Shown here: in pieces, positions 40,698 to 48,494 of the stretch | How the letters are laid out: each line of letters starts with the position of its first letter | Numbering within the stretch: position 1 is the stretch's first letter | Source of the DNA: Bog-793 sp963803025 | Lineage (GTDB): Bacteria > Actinomycetota > Acidimicrobiia > Acidimicrobiales > Bog-793 | DNA length: 64,000 nt | Direction of reading: 5' to 3' | Assembly: GCA_963803025.1 (NCBI GenBank) | Contig: CAWDKZ010000020.1 | Span: forward strand, 310,001 to 374,000 | Made by a program: the position numbers and the translations under genes | The notes under the pieces: model-generated | What the model was told of the DNA's origin: nothing | Databases searched by the model: none | What the model saw: the letters and a program-made list of their open reading frames with translations, nothing else

Positions 40698-42064
40698 GCC
40701 GACCGGATCTCGGGCGTCGCCGGGGAGTCCACATCGTCGGCATCGGCGGCGCGGGGATGAGCGCGATCGCCACGGTGCTCGTCGCGATGGGCCACGAGGT
40801 GAGCGGCAGCGATCTGAAAGACGGTGTGGCGCTGGAACGGTTGCGGGCGCTCGGCGTCAAGGTTGCGATCGGCCACGACGCGGCGAACCTCGGTGCCGCT
40901 GAGTTCCTCGCGATATCGAGCGCGGTCCCCACTGGGAACGTCGAGGTCGTTGAGGCACGACGACGCGGGATCGCGGTGCACCGCCGCGCCGAGGTGCTCG
41001 GCGCGATCAGCTCGCTGCGACGGACGATCGCCGTCTCGGGTACGCACGGCAAGACGACGACGAGCTCGATGCTCGCGCTCATCCTCGTCGAGGCGGGCCT
41101 GTCGCCCTCGTTCATCATCGGCGGCGAGATCAACGAGATCGGTTCCGGGGCGGTGTGGGACGCGGGGGAGTGGCTCGTCGTCGAGGCCGACGAGAGCGAC
41201 GGGACGTTCCTCGAGCTGCAGAGCGAGATCGCCGTCGTGACGAGTGTCGAGCCGGATCACCTCGACCACTACGGATCCTTCGAGGGCCTCGTTGCGGCGT
41301 TCCGCCGTTTCCTCGCCGGGGCCTCGTCCGTCGCGATCGTCTGCGGCGACTATCCGACCGCGGCCGCGGTCGCGCCCCGTGACGTGACAACCTACGGGTT
41401 CGCCGCGGATTCGACCTGGCGGATCACGGAGTTCGCCGGCGGCCGTTCCGAGGTGAGCTTCGTGCTGCGGGTCGGTTCGGACAGCGCGACCGCGCTCGCC
41501 CTGCCCGTGCCGGGCCGTCACAACGCCCTCAACGCCGCCGGGGCGGCGGCGGCGGCGGTGGCCGTCGGCGCGGACCTCGAGGCGGTCCGGCGTGCCCTGG
41601 CACGCTTCGGCGGCGTCGCGCGGCGCTTCGAGTTCCGGGGCGAGGCGAACGGCGCGACGCTCGTCGACGACTACGCGCACCTGCCCGGCGAGGTCGCGGC
41701 CGCGCTCGCGACGGCGCGCCGCGGCGGCTGGCGTCGGGTCGTCTGCGTCTTCCAACCGCACCGCTACTCGCGGATCGCCGTCCTCGGGGCCGACTTCGCC
41801 GACGCCTTCGTCGACGCCGACGAGCTCGTCGTCACCGACATCTACGGCGCGGGCGAAGCCCCCCGCCCCGGGGTCTCCGGCAGGCTCATCGTCGACGCGG
41901 TGCGCGCGGCCCACCCCGAGGCCGACGTCACGTACCTGCCGCGGCGGACGGAGATCGTCGACCACCTGCGCCGGACGCTTCGCGCCGGGGATTGCTGCCT
42001 CACCCTGGGGGCCGGTGACCTGACGAGCCTGGCCGACGACCTGCTCGCCGGCGGCGAGGACTAG
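40694..42064 (+). CDS. murC: UDP-N-acetylmuramate--L-alanine ligase
   Basis: MurC attaches L-alanine to UDP-MurNAc, the first peptide-forming step. The 456-residue protein begins with GVHIVGIGGAGMSAIATVLVAMGHEVSGSDLKD, then ISSAVPTGNVEV, ATP site IAVSGTHGKTTTSSMLALI, VVEADESDGTFLEL, SVEPDHLDHYGSFEGLVAAF, GRHNALNAAGAAAAAV and the C-terminal LVDDYAHLPGEVAAAL, VCVFQPHRYSRI and VTDIYGAGE. ATGA overlap with murG. murB follows after seven bases. Confidence 0.95.
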   Translation: MSRPDLGRRRGVHIVGIGGAGMSAIATVLVAMGHEVSGSDLKDGVALERLRALGVKVAIGHDAANLGAAEFLAISSAVPTGNVEVVEARRRGIAVHRRAEVLGAISSLRRTIAVSGTHGKTTTSSMLALILVEAGLSPSFIIGGEINEIGSGAVWDAGEWLVVEADESDGTFLELQSEIAVVTSVEPDHLDHYGSFEGLVAAFRRFLAGASSVAIVCGDYPTAAAVAPRDVTTYGFAADSTWRITEFAGGRSEVSFVLRVGSDSATALALPVPGRHNALNAAGAAAAAVAVGADLEAVRRALARFGGVARRFEFRGEANGATLVDDYAHLPGEVAAALATARRGGWRRVVCVFQPHRYSRIAVLGADFADAFVDADELVVTDIYGAGEAPRPGVSGRLIVDAVRAAHPEADVTYLPRRTEIVDHLRRTLRAGDCCLTLGAGDLTSLADDLLAGGED

Positions 42065-42071
42065 GCCGGCC

Positions 42072-43013
42072 GTGGGCGCGGCCGCGGCCGGACGGTCGCC
42101 GCGTCGGAACGAGGCCGTCGAGGAGGCCGCGGCGCGGCTCGGCGACCTGGCCGAGCGGGACGCGCCCCTCGGCGCCCGCACGACGTACCGTCTCGGCGGG
42201 CTGGCGGCCCTCCTCGCGGTTGTGCACGACGAAGCGGAGCTCGCGACCGTCGTCGATGCCGTCGCCGCGAGCGGTGTCGAGGTCCTCGTTCTCGGACGGG
42301 GATCGAACCTGTTGGTCGCCGAAGCGGGGTTCGCCGGGTTGTGCATCGTGCTCGGCCGCGCCTACGACACGATGACGATCGAGAGGGACGGCACGGTCGT
42401 GGCCGGGGGTGCCGTCGCCTATCCGGCGCTCGCCCGGACGACGGCGGAGGCGGGACTGTCGGGCCTGGAGTGGGCGGTCGGCATCCCCGGCTCGGTCGGG
42501 GGCGCCGTCCGCATGAACGCCGGCGGGCACGGCTCCCAGACCGCCGACCGCCTTGTGTCGGTCAGGCTCGTCGCCCTGCGGCAGAGGACCGACCGGACGG
42601 TCACGGCCGGCGACCTCGGTCTCTCCTACCGACGCTCGGCGGTGCAGCCCGACGAGGTCGTCGTGTCGGCGCGCTTCGGCCTCGAAGCGGGGGACCGGGA
42701 GGTGTCGCTCACGGCGATCGCCGGGATCGTCGCCTGGCGACGGGAGAACCAACCGGGCGGGCGCAACGCCGGGTCGATCTTCCAGAACCCCCCGGGGGAT
42801 TCGGCGGGGCGACTGATCGAGCTCGCCGGCCTGAAGAACCTGGCGGTGGGCAAGGCGCGCGTTTCCGCGCGCCACGCGAACTTCATCCAGGCGGATCGGG
42901 CAGCCACGGCGGACGACGTTTTCGCGCTCCTCTGCGAGGTGCGCCGACTCGTCGCCGAGCGGTGCGGCGTCGAGCTGGCGACCGAGATCTGCCTGGTGGG
43001 ATTCCCGCCGTGA
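42072..43013 (+). CDS. murB: UDP-N-acetylenolpyruvoylglucosamine reductase
   Basis: MurB reduces the enolpyruvyl group to form UDP-MurNAc using FAD and NADPH. The 313-residue protein has RTTYRLGGLAALLAVV, the FAD loop VLVLGRGSNLLVAEAGFAGLCIVLG, LEWAVGIPGSVGGAVRMNAGGHG, SYRRSAVQPDEVVVSARF and the catalytic stretch RNAGSIFQNPPGDSAGRLIELAGLKNLAVGKARVSARHANFIQ, where the Ser of GSIF is the proton donor. Start ATG 42072; its stop overlaps ftsQ by GTGA. Confidence 0.95.
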   Translation: MGAAAAGRSPRRNEAVEEAAARLGDLAERDAPLGARTTYRLGGLAALLAVVHDEAELATVVDAVAASGVEVLVLGRGSNLLVAEAGFAGLCIVLGRAYDTMTIERDGTVVAGGAVAYPALARTTAEAGLSGLEWAVGIPGSVGGAVRMNAGGHGSQTADRLVSVRLVALRQRTDRTVTAGDLGLSYRRSAVQPDEVVVSARFGLEAGDREVSLTAIAGIVAWRRENQPGGRNAGSIFQNPPGDSAGRLIELAGLKNLAVGKARVSARHANFIQADRAATADDVFALLCEVRRLVAERCGVELATEICLVGFPP

Positions 43014-43843
43014 GCGGCCCGCCCGGGCCGCCCGGTGGTCCGGAGCGGCCAAGGTCGAACGGCGGGGACGCTCCTCCGGCCGACGAGGGCCCGGTGCGCT
43101 CCCACGCGCGGATGATGGAGCGTCGCGCCGTCGTCGCCCGTCAGGCGGGCCGGCGGCGGCTGCGGATCGTCGTGGCCACGCTTGGCGTGGCGGCGCTCGG
43201 CGCAGGCCTGTTCGGGCTGGCCCACTCGCCGCTCATCTCGGTTCGCACGGTGCGGGTCACCGGTGCCGTGCACACGACGCGGGCGGAGATCCTCGCGGCG
43301 AGTGGACTCGGCCGCGATCCGCCCCTCGCCGACGTCAACACGCTCGCCGACGCCCACGCCATCGAGCGGCTGCCCTGGGTCAGGACCACGTCGGTGAGCG
43401 TCTCGTTCCCCTCGAGCGTCCGGGTCGTCGTCACGGAGCGCCGCGTCGTCGCGGCGGCACGACGCGGCGCGGCGAGCGTCGCCCTGCTCGACGTCACCGG
43501 GCGCGTGCTCGCCGATGCGTCCCGGCCGCCGGCGGGGATCGTGTCGCTTGTGGGCCTCGTGGACCTGCCCGCGCCGGGCGGGTCGGTCCGGGGCGCCGGG
43601 GCGCTGCTCGCCGCGGCGGCGGCGCTGCCCGCGGGCCTGGAGAGCCGGGTCACGGCGCTCAGCTGGCGAGCCGGGCTCGGGATCGTCGCCGACCTTCACG
43701 CCGCGCCGCGGGCGATCCTCGGCTCGACCGTGGATCTCCGCGAGAAATTCGTCGCTTTGGCGACGGTGCTTGCCGAGGTTTCTCTGCAAAGCACTGCCAC
43801 AATCGACCTGCGGGCACCGTCTGACCCGGTCTTGACCCCATGA
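43010..43843 (+). CDS. ftsQ: cell division protein FtsQ
   Basis: FtsQ links the early and late divisome parts. The 277-residue protein has a Pro/Gly-rich cytoplasmic stretch, one membrane helix (LRIVVATLGVAALGAGLFGLA, about residues 46-66), then the POTRA domain (ISVRTVRVTGAVHTTRAEILAASGLGRDPPLADVNTLADAHAIERLPWVRTTSVSVSFPSSVRVVVTERR) and the beta domain (VALLDVTGRVLAD to LREKFVALATVLAEV). Start GTG 43010. The ftsZ promoter -35 lies inside its last codons. Confidence 0.88.
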   Translation: MSGPPGPPGGPERPRSNGGDAPPADEGPVRSHARMMERRAVVARQAGRRRLRIVVATLGVAALGAGLFGLAHSPLISVRTVRVTGAVHTTRAEILAASGLGRDPPLADVNTLADAHAIERLPWVRTTSVSVSFPSSVRVVVTERRVVAAARRGAASVALLDVTGRVLADASRPPAGIVSLVGLVDLPAPGGSVRGAGALLAAAAALPAGLESRVTALSWRAGLGIVADLHAAPRAILGSTVDLREKFVALATVLAEVSLQSTATIDLRAPSDPVLTP

Positions 43844-43860
43844 GGCGTCAGCCCTATGGT
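43832..43860 (+). promoter_or_regulatory. sigma-70 promoter of ftsZ
   Basis: TTGACC (43832-43837), 17 bp, TATGGT (43855-43860). It overlaps the ftsQ stop and would give an ftsZ transcript with a leader of about 195 nt, so ftsZ can be expressed apart from the upstream dcw genes. Confidence 0.7.
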
Positions 43861-44061
43861 CGGCCTGGTCCTGGCATGCCTGAGGCGCTCCGGTGGTCGA
43901 TCGTGGAGTGCGCAGGGGGCTAGCTGGGGGTGGCGGCGACAAACCGGTCGTCGAGGAATCGGTTGGGGGACCACAGACGGGGGACTCGGGGCTTCTGAGC
44001 CGTCGTCGCGGGCAGTTCCTCCGGCACTGGCGTGGTTCTTGGCAGGAAGGCGGCGTCGCAG

Positions 44062-45183
44062 ATGTCCGAGGCAGCTCAGGGTTTCATCGCCGTCATCAAG
44101 GTTCTCGGCATCGGCGGGGGCGGCGTGAACGCCGTGAACCGCATGATCGACTCCGAGTTGCGCGGCGTCGAATTCGTCGCCGTCAACACGGACGCGCAGG
44201 CCCTGCTGCTCAGCGAGGCCGACATCAAGCTCGACATCGGCCGCGAGCTGACTCGCGGCCTCGGGGCCGGGAGCGACCCGGAGGTCGGCCGCGCCGCCGC
44301 GCTCGACCACGCCGAGGAGATCGGTGAGGTCCTCAAGGGCGCCGACATGGTGTTCATCGCGGCGGGCGAGGGTGGCGGCACCGGCACCGGCGGCGCGCCG
44401 GTCGTCGCCGAGGCCGCCCGCGATCTCGGCGCGCTCACCGTCGCGATCGTCACGAAGCCGTTCGCCTTCGAGGGACGCCGGCGCGCTCTGCAGGCGGAGC
44501 AGGGGATCGAGCGCCTGCGCGAGCAGGTCGACACGCTGATCGTCATCCCGAACGAGCGGCTGCTCACGATGGCGGACTCGAACACGACGATGGTGGAAGC
44601 CTTCAGGATGGCTGACAACATCTTGTTGCAGGGCGTGAAGGGCATCACCGATCTCATCAACATGCCCGGGCTGATCAACACGGACTTCGCCGATGTCCGC
44701 ACGATCATGCACGACGCCGGCTCGGCGATCATGGGTGTCGGGGTCGCCTCCGGCGAGGGTCGGGCGCTCGCGGCGGCGCACCACGCCATCACGAGCCCGC
44801 TCTTGTCCTCCGGCTCGATCGACGGCGCGCGCGGCATCGTCCTCAACATCGCCGGTGGGAGCAACCTCGGGCTTTTCGAGGTGAACGAGGCGGCCGAGGC
44901 GATCCACGCCATCGCCCACCCCGACGCGAACATCATCTTCGGGAGCGCGATCGACGACGAGCTCGGCGACGCCGTGCGCGTCACGGTGATCGCGGCCGGT
45001 TTCGACACCTTCGACGACGGCGGCTACGGCGCGGCCACCCGCGACTTCGAGCAGAGCTTCGGTTACGGCGCCGGGCTGCCGCGTCACCCCGAGAGGTACG
45101 AACGGGCCGAATCGTTCGCCGTCGACGACGACGATCTCGATCTCGGCGACGACGGGTTCGACGTCCCGTCGTTCCTCCGCTGA
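44062..45183 (+). CDS. ftsZ: cell division GTPase FtsZ
   Basis: FtsZ forms the division ring. The 373-residue protein has FIAVIKVLGIGGGGVNAVNRMID, VAVNTDAQALLLSEADIKLDIG, the GTP loop FIAAGEGGGTGTGGAPVVAE, VTKPFAFEGRRRALQAEQGIERLREQVDTLIVIPNERLL and the synergy loop NTDFADVRTIM. A Gly/Tyr-rich linker leads to an acidic C-terminal peptide ending DVPSFLR that should dock SepF, encoded four genes downstream. ATG 44062 has GGAAGG at 44045-44050. No ftsA precedes it, as usual in actinobacteria. Confidence 0.96.
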   Translation: MSEAAQGFIAVIKVLGIGGGGVNAVNRMIDSELRGVEFVAVNTDAQALLLSEADIKLDIGRELTRGLGAGSDPEVGRAAALDHAEEIGEVLKGADMVFIAAGEGGGTGTGGAPVVAEAARDLGALTVAIVTKPFAFEGRRRALQAEQGIERLREQVDTLIVIPNERLLTMADSNTTMVEAFRMADNILLQGVKGITDLINMPGLINTDFADVRTIMHDAGSAIMGVGVASGEGRALAAAHHAITSPLLSSGSIDGARGIVLNIAGGSNLGLFEVNEAAEAIHAIAHPDANIIFGSAIDDELGDAVRVTVIAAGFDTFDDGGYGAATRDFEQSFGYGAGLPRHPERYERAESFAVDDDDLDLGDDGFDVPSFLR

Positions 45184-45210
45184 AGGGTCGCTTCGCCGAC
45201 GCGGCGTTCG

Positions 45211-45873
45211 TTGAGCGGGGAGGCGATCGTCGCGACGTCGTCGCGTCGCGACGGGGACGCCCGGCCCTCGCGTCTCGACGCGACGGCCCCGGGAGACGCG
45301 CTGCATCGGGCCATCGTGGACCTCCCGTGGACCTTCTGCCGCCAAGTGCACGGGGCGCGGGTGCTCGAGGTCGCCGGCCCGACGGCTGCGCTCGCCGAGG
45401 CTGACGCCATCGTCACGACTTCGCAGGAGACGGCGCTCGGCGTGCTCGGCGCCGACTGTGCGCTGATCGGCTTGGCGAGCCGGGAGCGCGTCATCGGTGT
45501 CGCCCACGCTGGTTGGCGCGGGCTCGTCGCCGGGGTCGTCGGCGCCGCGGCCGAGACGATGCGCCGCGGGGGGGCGTCACGGATCGAGGCTGTCGTCTCG
45601 GCGTGCATCCACGCCGAGTGCTACCCGTTCGCGGCGGCCGACCTCGCCGGGCTCGTGGCCGTGCTCGGCGACGAGGTCATCGGCACCGCCGCGGACGGCT
45701 CGCCCGCCTTCGACCTGCCCGCAGCCGTGCGCCGGTGCTTGGCGGCCGCCGACGTCGAGCTCGTCGGGGCGATCGACGATTGCACGGCGTGCTCGGGCGA
45801 GTACTTCAGCTTCCGCCGGCGTCGCGACACCGCCCGGCATCTCCTCGGTGTGTGGCTGGAGCCGGCAGGGTGA
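45211..45873 (+). CDS. pgeF: peptidoglycan editing factor / multicopper-oxidase-like purine nucleoside phosphorylase family (YfiH)
   Basis: The 220-residue protein has the family zinc residues in CRQVHGARVLEV, LGADCALIGL, VAHAGWRGLVAGVV and CIHAECYPF (usually C-I-G-P-CCYEV). Related YfiH/YlmD proteins cleave purine nucleosides and, in E. coli, remove wrongly placed L-serine from peptidoglycan precursors. Position right after ftsZ is standard in actinobacteria. TTG 45211 is the likely start although without a strong ribosome-binding site; the stop overlaps yggS by GTGA. Confidence 0.85.
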   Translation: MSGEAIVATSSRRDGDARPSRLDATAPGDALHRAIVDLPWTFCRQVHGARVLEVAGPTAALAEADAIVTTSQETALGVLGADCALIGLASRERVIGVAHAGWRGLVAGVVGAAAETMRRGGASRIEAVVSACIHAECYPFAAADLAGLVAVLGDEVIGTAADGSPAFDLPAAVRRCLAAADVELVGAIDDCTACSGEYFSFRRRRDTARHLLGVWLEPAG

Positions 45874-46565
45874 ACCGCGAGACACCGACCCCGTTCGGCG
45901 ACGTCTCGGCGCGCCTGGCCGAGGTGCGGCGGCGTATCGCGGCCGCGGGGGGCGACGCGGCACGCGTCCGGGTCGTCGCGGTGACGAAGGGCTTCAGTTC
46001 GGCGGCGGCGGCGGCCGCGGTGGCGGCGGGTTGCGTCGATCTCGGCGAGAACTATGCGGCACCGCTCGTCGCCAAGGCGGCGCGACTGCGAGCCGAGGCG
46101 GTCGACGCCGGCGTGTGCTGGCATCTCATCGGCGGCATCCAGCGGCGCAGCATCAGGCTCCTCGCGCCCTACGTCGGGCTGTACGAGACGGTCGACCGCT
46201 CCGAGGAAGGTGCCGCGCTCGCCCGCCACCACCCGGGCGCGGCGGTGCTCGTCGAGGTCGACACGACGGGGCTCCCGGGCCGGGGGGGCGTGGCGCCCGG
46301 CGAGGTCCCGGCTCTCGTCGAGGGGCTCGTCGGGCTCGGCCTCGACGTGCAAGGGCTGATGACCGTCGCCGCGCCCGACGACGCGGCGCGGGCGCGACGT
46401 TCCTTCGCCGAGGTTTCTAGTCTCGTGACGAGTCTCGGCCTGCGCGAGGCGTCGATGGGGATGAGCGACGATCTCGAGCTCGCCGTGGCGGAGGGTTCGA
46501 CGATGGTGCGGGTCGGCAGGGCGCTGTTCGGTCCACGTCCGGCGCAAAAGGCGATGCGAGAATAG
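45870..46565 (+). CDS. yggS: pyridoxal-phosphate homeostasis protein YggS
   Basis: YggS/COG0325 binds PLP without known catalysis and balances vitamin B6 and amino-acid pools. The 231-residue single-domain TIM barrel shows RVVAVTKGFSS (PLP lysine), VDLGENYAAPLVAKAARL, CWHLIGGIQRRSIRLL, VLVEVDTTGLPGRGGVAPGEVPALVE, VQGLMTVA and EASMGMSDDLELAVAEGSTMVRVGRALFG. The usual FIGxLQxNK is LIGGIQRRS here. Start GTG 45870 overlaps the pgeF stop. Confidence 0.92.
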   Translation: MNRETPTPFGDVSARLAEVRRRIAAAGGDAARVRVVAVTKGFSSAAAAAAVAAGCVDLGENYAAPLVAKAARLRAEAVDAGVCWHLIGGIQRRSIRLLAPYVGLYETVDRSEEGAALARHHPGAAVLVEVDTTGLPGRGGVAPGEVPALVEGLVGLGLDVQGLMTVAAPDDAARARRSFAEVSSLVTSLGLREASMGMSDDLELAVAEGSTMVRVGRALFGPRPAQKAMRE

Positions 46566-46586
46566 GCTGCGCGGAGAAGGAGACCG

Positions 46587-47120
46587 ATGTCGTCGTTCAT
46601 GAACAGAGCACTCGCCTACCTCGGCCTGAAAGACATCGACGAGGAGGAGTTGTACTCGGAGGACACTTCGGCGGGGGTGCCGGTTTCGCAGCCCGATCGG
46701 ACCGTCTACCCCGACGTCGTCGGTGACGAAGGTGACGACCGGGGCGTCTCGGCGACGGTCCGACCGATTCTCGCCGCCGAGCCGCGCCGACCGGGTGGAG
46801 CCGCGCCGGGCCTCGTCCGGCCCGTCGTCGTCGGGCACGTCCCGGCGAGCAAGGTCCACGTCGTCGCGCCGGCGCACTTCCGCGACGCCCAGGAGATCGG
46901 CGATCTTGTGAAGCAGGGCAGTCCGGTGATCGTCAACCTGCAGATGAGCGAGCGAGACCTGTCGCGACGGATGATCGACTTCTGCTCCGGGCTCACCTAC
47001 GCGCTCGACGGGCAGATGGAGAAGGTCGCCGACCAGGTGTTCCTGCTCGCTCCCTCGAACGTCGAGGTCTCACCGGAAGAGCGGTTGCGCCTCCAACAGC
47101 GCGGCCTTTACCGGTCCTAG
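46587..47120 (+). CDS. sepF: cell division protein SepF
   Basis: SepF anchors FtsZ to the membrane where FtsA is absent. The 177-residue protein has the amphipathic N-terminus SSFMNRALAYLGLKD, an acidic linker, and the dimerising C-terminal domain (KVHVVAPAHFRDAQEIGDLVKQGSPVIVNLQMSERDLSRRMIDFCSGLTYALDGQMEKVADQVFLLAPSNVEV). The tail RLQQRGLYRS is typical. GGAGAAGGAG precedes ATG 46587. It sits in the usual ftsZ-pgeF-yggS-sepF-yggT-divIVA order. Confidence 0.95.
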   Translation: MSSFMNRALAYLGLKDIDEEELYSEDTSAGVPVSQPDRTVYPDVVGDEGDDRGVSATVRPILAAEPRRPGGAAPGLVRPVVVGHVPASKVHVVAPAHFRDAQEIGDLVKQGSPVIVNLQMSERDLSRRMIDFCSGLTYALDGQMEKVADQVFLLAPSNVEVSPEERLRLQQRGLYRS

Positions 47121-47157
47121 ACGACGGCGCGCTCGGTGATCGCGTGAGCGCGCCCCG

Positions 47158-47421
47158 GTGATCGTCCGCATCCTCGTCGACCTGATCCAGGCGTACATCT
47201 TCGTTCTGTTCGTCCGCATCATCCTCACGTGGTTCCCGACGGACCCGTGGTCGTCGCTCGGGCGGTTCGAGCGCGCCCTCGGGCGAGTCACGGATCCGGT
47301 GCTCGCGCCGTTCCGGCGCCTCCTGCCGCCTCTGCGCGTCGGCGGAGGGGCGATCGACCTGTCGCCGATCGTGGTGCTCGTCGCGCTCGAGGTGCTCGTG
47401 TCGATCCTCCGTAGCCGCTGA
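47158..47421 (+). CDS. yggT: YggT family membrane protein
   Basis: The 87-residue protein has two membrane helices (VRILVDLIQAYIFVLFVRIILTWFP and LSPIVVLVALEVLVSIL) joined by the family stretch ALGRVTDPVLAPFRRLLPPLRVGGGAIDLSPIV. YggT proteins are linked to division and osmotic or potassium homeostasis. Start GTG 47158, 37 bp after sepF. Confidence 0.9.
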   Translation: MIVRILVDLIQAYIFVLFVRIILTWFPTDPWSSLGRFERALGRVTDPVLAPFRRLLPPLRVGGGAIDLSPIVVLVALEVLVSILRSR

Positions 47422-47490
47422 CCCGCGGCATCTGCGCCAGAGCGGCACGCGTCGGCGGGCGGTATCCACCGGCGGCGCTCATCGGCCGCA

Positions 47491-47496
47491 TACCAT
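47491..47496 (+). promoter_or_regulatory. -10 element TACCAT for a probable leaderless divIVA mRNA
   Basis: TACCAT ends six bases before ATG 47503 (GTGATATG follows). No ribosome-binding site is present in the gap. Geometry equals that of nrdR and ileS. Confidence 0.55.
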
Positions 47497-47502
47497 CGTG
47501 AT

Positions 47503-48474
47503 ATGGAGATATCCGGACGGATCCTGCGCGAAGTCGAGTTCCGTGACCGGCTGCGCGGCTACGACACCGATGAAGTTGACGAATTCCTCGAGAAGGTCGC
47601 GGTGGCGGTCGACGAGCTCCTCACCGAGCGGGAAGCCGCACGCGAGAAGCCCGCGCGCCCTGCCGAACCCGCGCTCGACGACGAAAGCCTGCGTCGGACC
47701 CTCGTGCTGGCCCAGCGCACCGCGGACCTCGCCGTCCGTGAGGCCCGCGAGGAGGCCACCGCCCTCGTCGAGGAGGCGCGCATCGAGGCGGGTGCGCTGA
47801 CCGCCGAGGCCCGCGACGAGGCCGACCGCGTGCGCGCCGAAGCCGAACAGGAGGTCCACGCGAGGATCGCCGCGCTCGAGTCCCGGCGCGTCGAGCTCGA
47901 ACACGAGATCGAGGAGCTCGACCGGATCGCCGCGACGGAGCGGGGACGACTCGTCGCGTCGCTCAGTGCCGCGCTCGAGAGCGTCGGCGGGATGGCGCGC
48001 CGCGAGGACGAGCGCCAGGGGCCAGTCGACGGCCCCGACGACGTGGCCGGCGCGGCGACGGCTGGCGAGACGACGCCCGGCGAGCCGACCGAACTCATCG
48101 ACACGGTTGTCGAGGAACAGGACGGACCGGAGGACGAGACCGAGCGCGCCGGCGCCGTGCCGTCGCCGCCGGCTCTCCGCTCGCGCGCGAGCGACCGCCC
48201 GCGGCGCCGGAACCGAGCCACCCAGCTGGGACTCGCCGACATCGACGCGGGGAGCGAGGACGTTGCGGACTCGGCGCGTCCCGACCGTCCACCGGCGAAC
48301 GACGAGCACACCTTGCGCGCGGTCCATCCGAGTGGTGATGACGATCCAGACGAGGCGCTATGGCAGAGGTGGGCGCGTGGGGCTGATCTCGACGCGTTGC
48401 CCGGCGACCACGGCCCGGCCGTGCGCGAGAAGCCGACCCACGCGCCGCGCCGCGGCGGTGGTTGGCCGGCCTGA
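47503..48474 (+). CDS. divIVA: DivIVA-domain polar/septal scaffold protein
   Basis: The 323-residue protein begins with the DivIVA lipid-binding crossed-helix segment (GRILREVEFRDRLRGYDTDEVDEFLEKVAVAVDELL, residues 5-40). A long coiled coil follows (about 60-155, rich in Ala/Glu/Arg heptads), and then a disordered acidic and basic tail to the end. It should organise growth or division sites. Homologues in actinobacteria (Wag31) control polar growth; this one is at the same map position after yggT. The tail differs from Wag31 and shows no clear domain except a short DEALWQRWARG segment. Confidence 0.88.
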   Translation: MEISGRILREVEFRDRLRGYDTDEVDEFLEKVAVAVDELLTEREAAREKPARPAEPALDDESLRRTLVLAQRTADLAVREAREEATALVEEARIEAGALTAEARDEADRVRAEAEQEVHARIAALESRRVELEHEIEELDRIAATERGRLVASLSAALESVGGMARREDERQGPVDGPDDVAGAATAGETTPGEPTELIDTVVEEQDGPEDETERAGAVPSPPALRSRASDRPRRRNRATQLGLADIDAGSEDVADSARPDRPPANDEHTLRAVHPSGDDDPDEALWQRWARGADLDALPGDHGPAVREKPTHAPRRGGGWPA

Positions 48475-48494
48475 CGGCCTGACGGGAATCGCAG

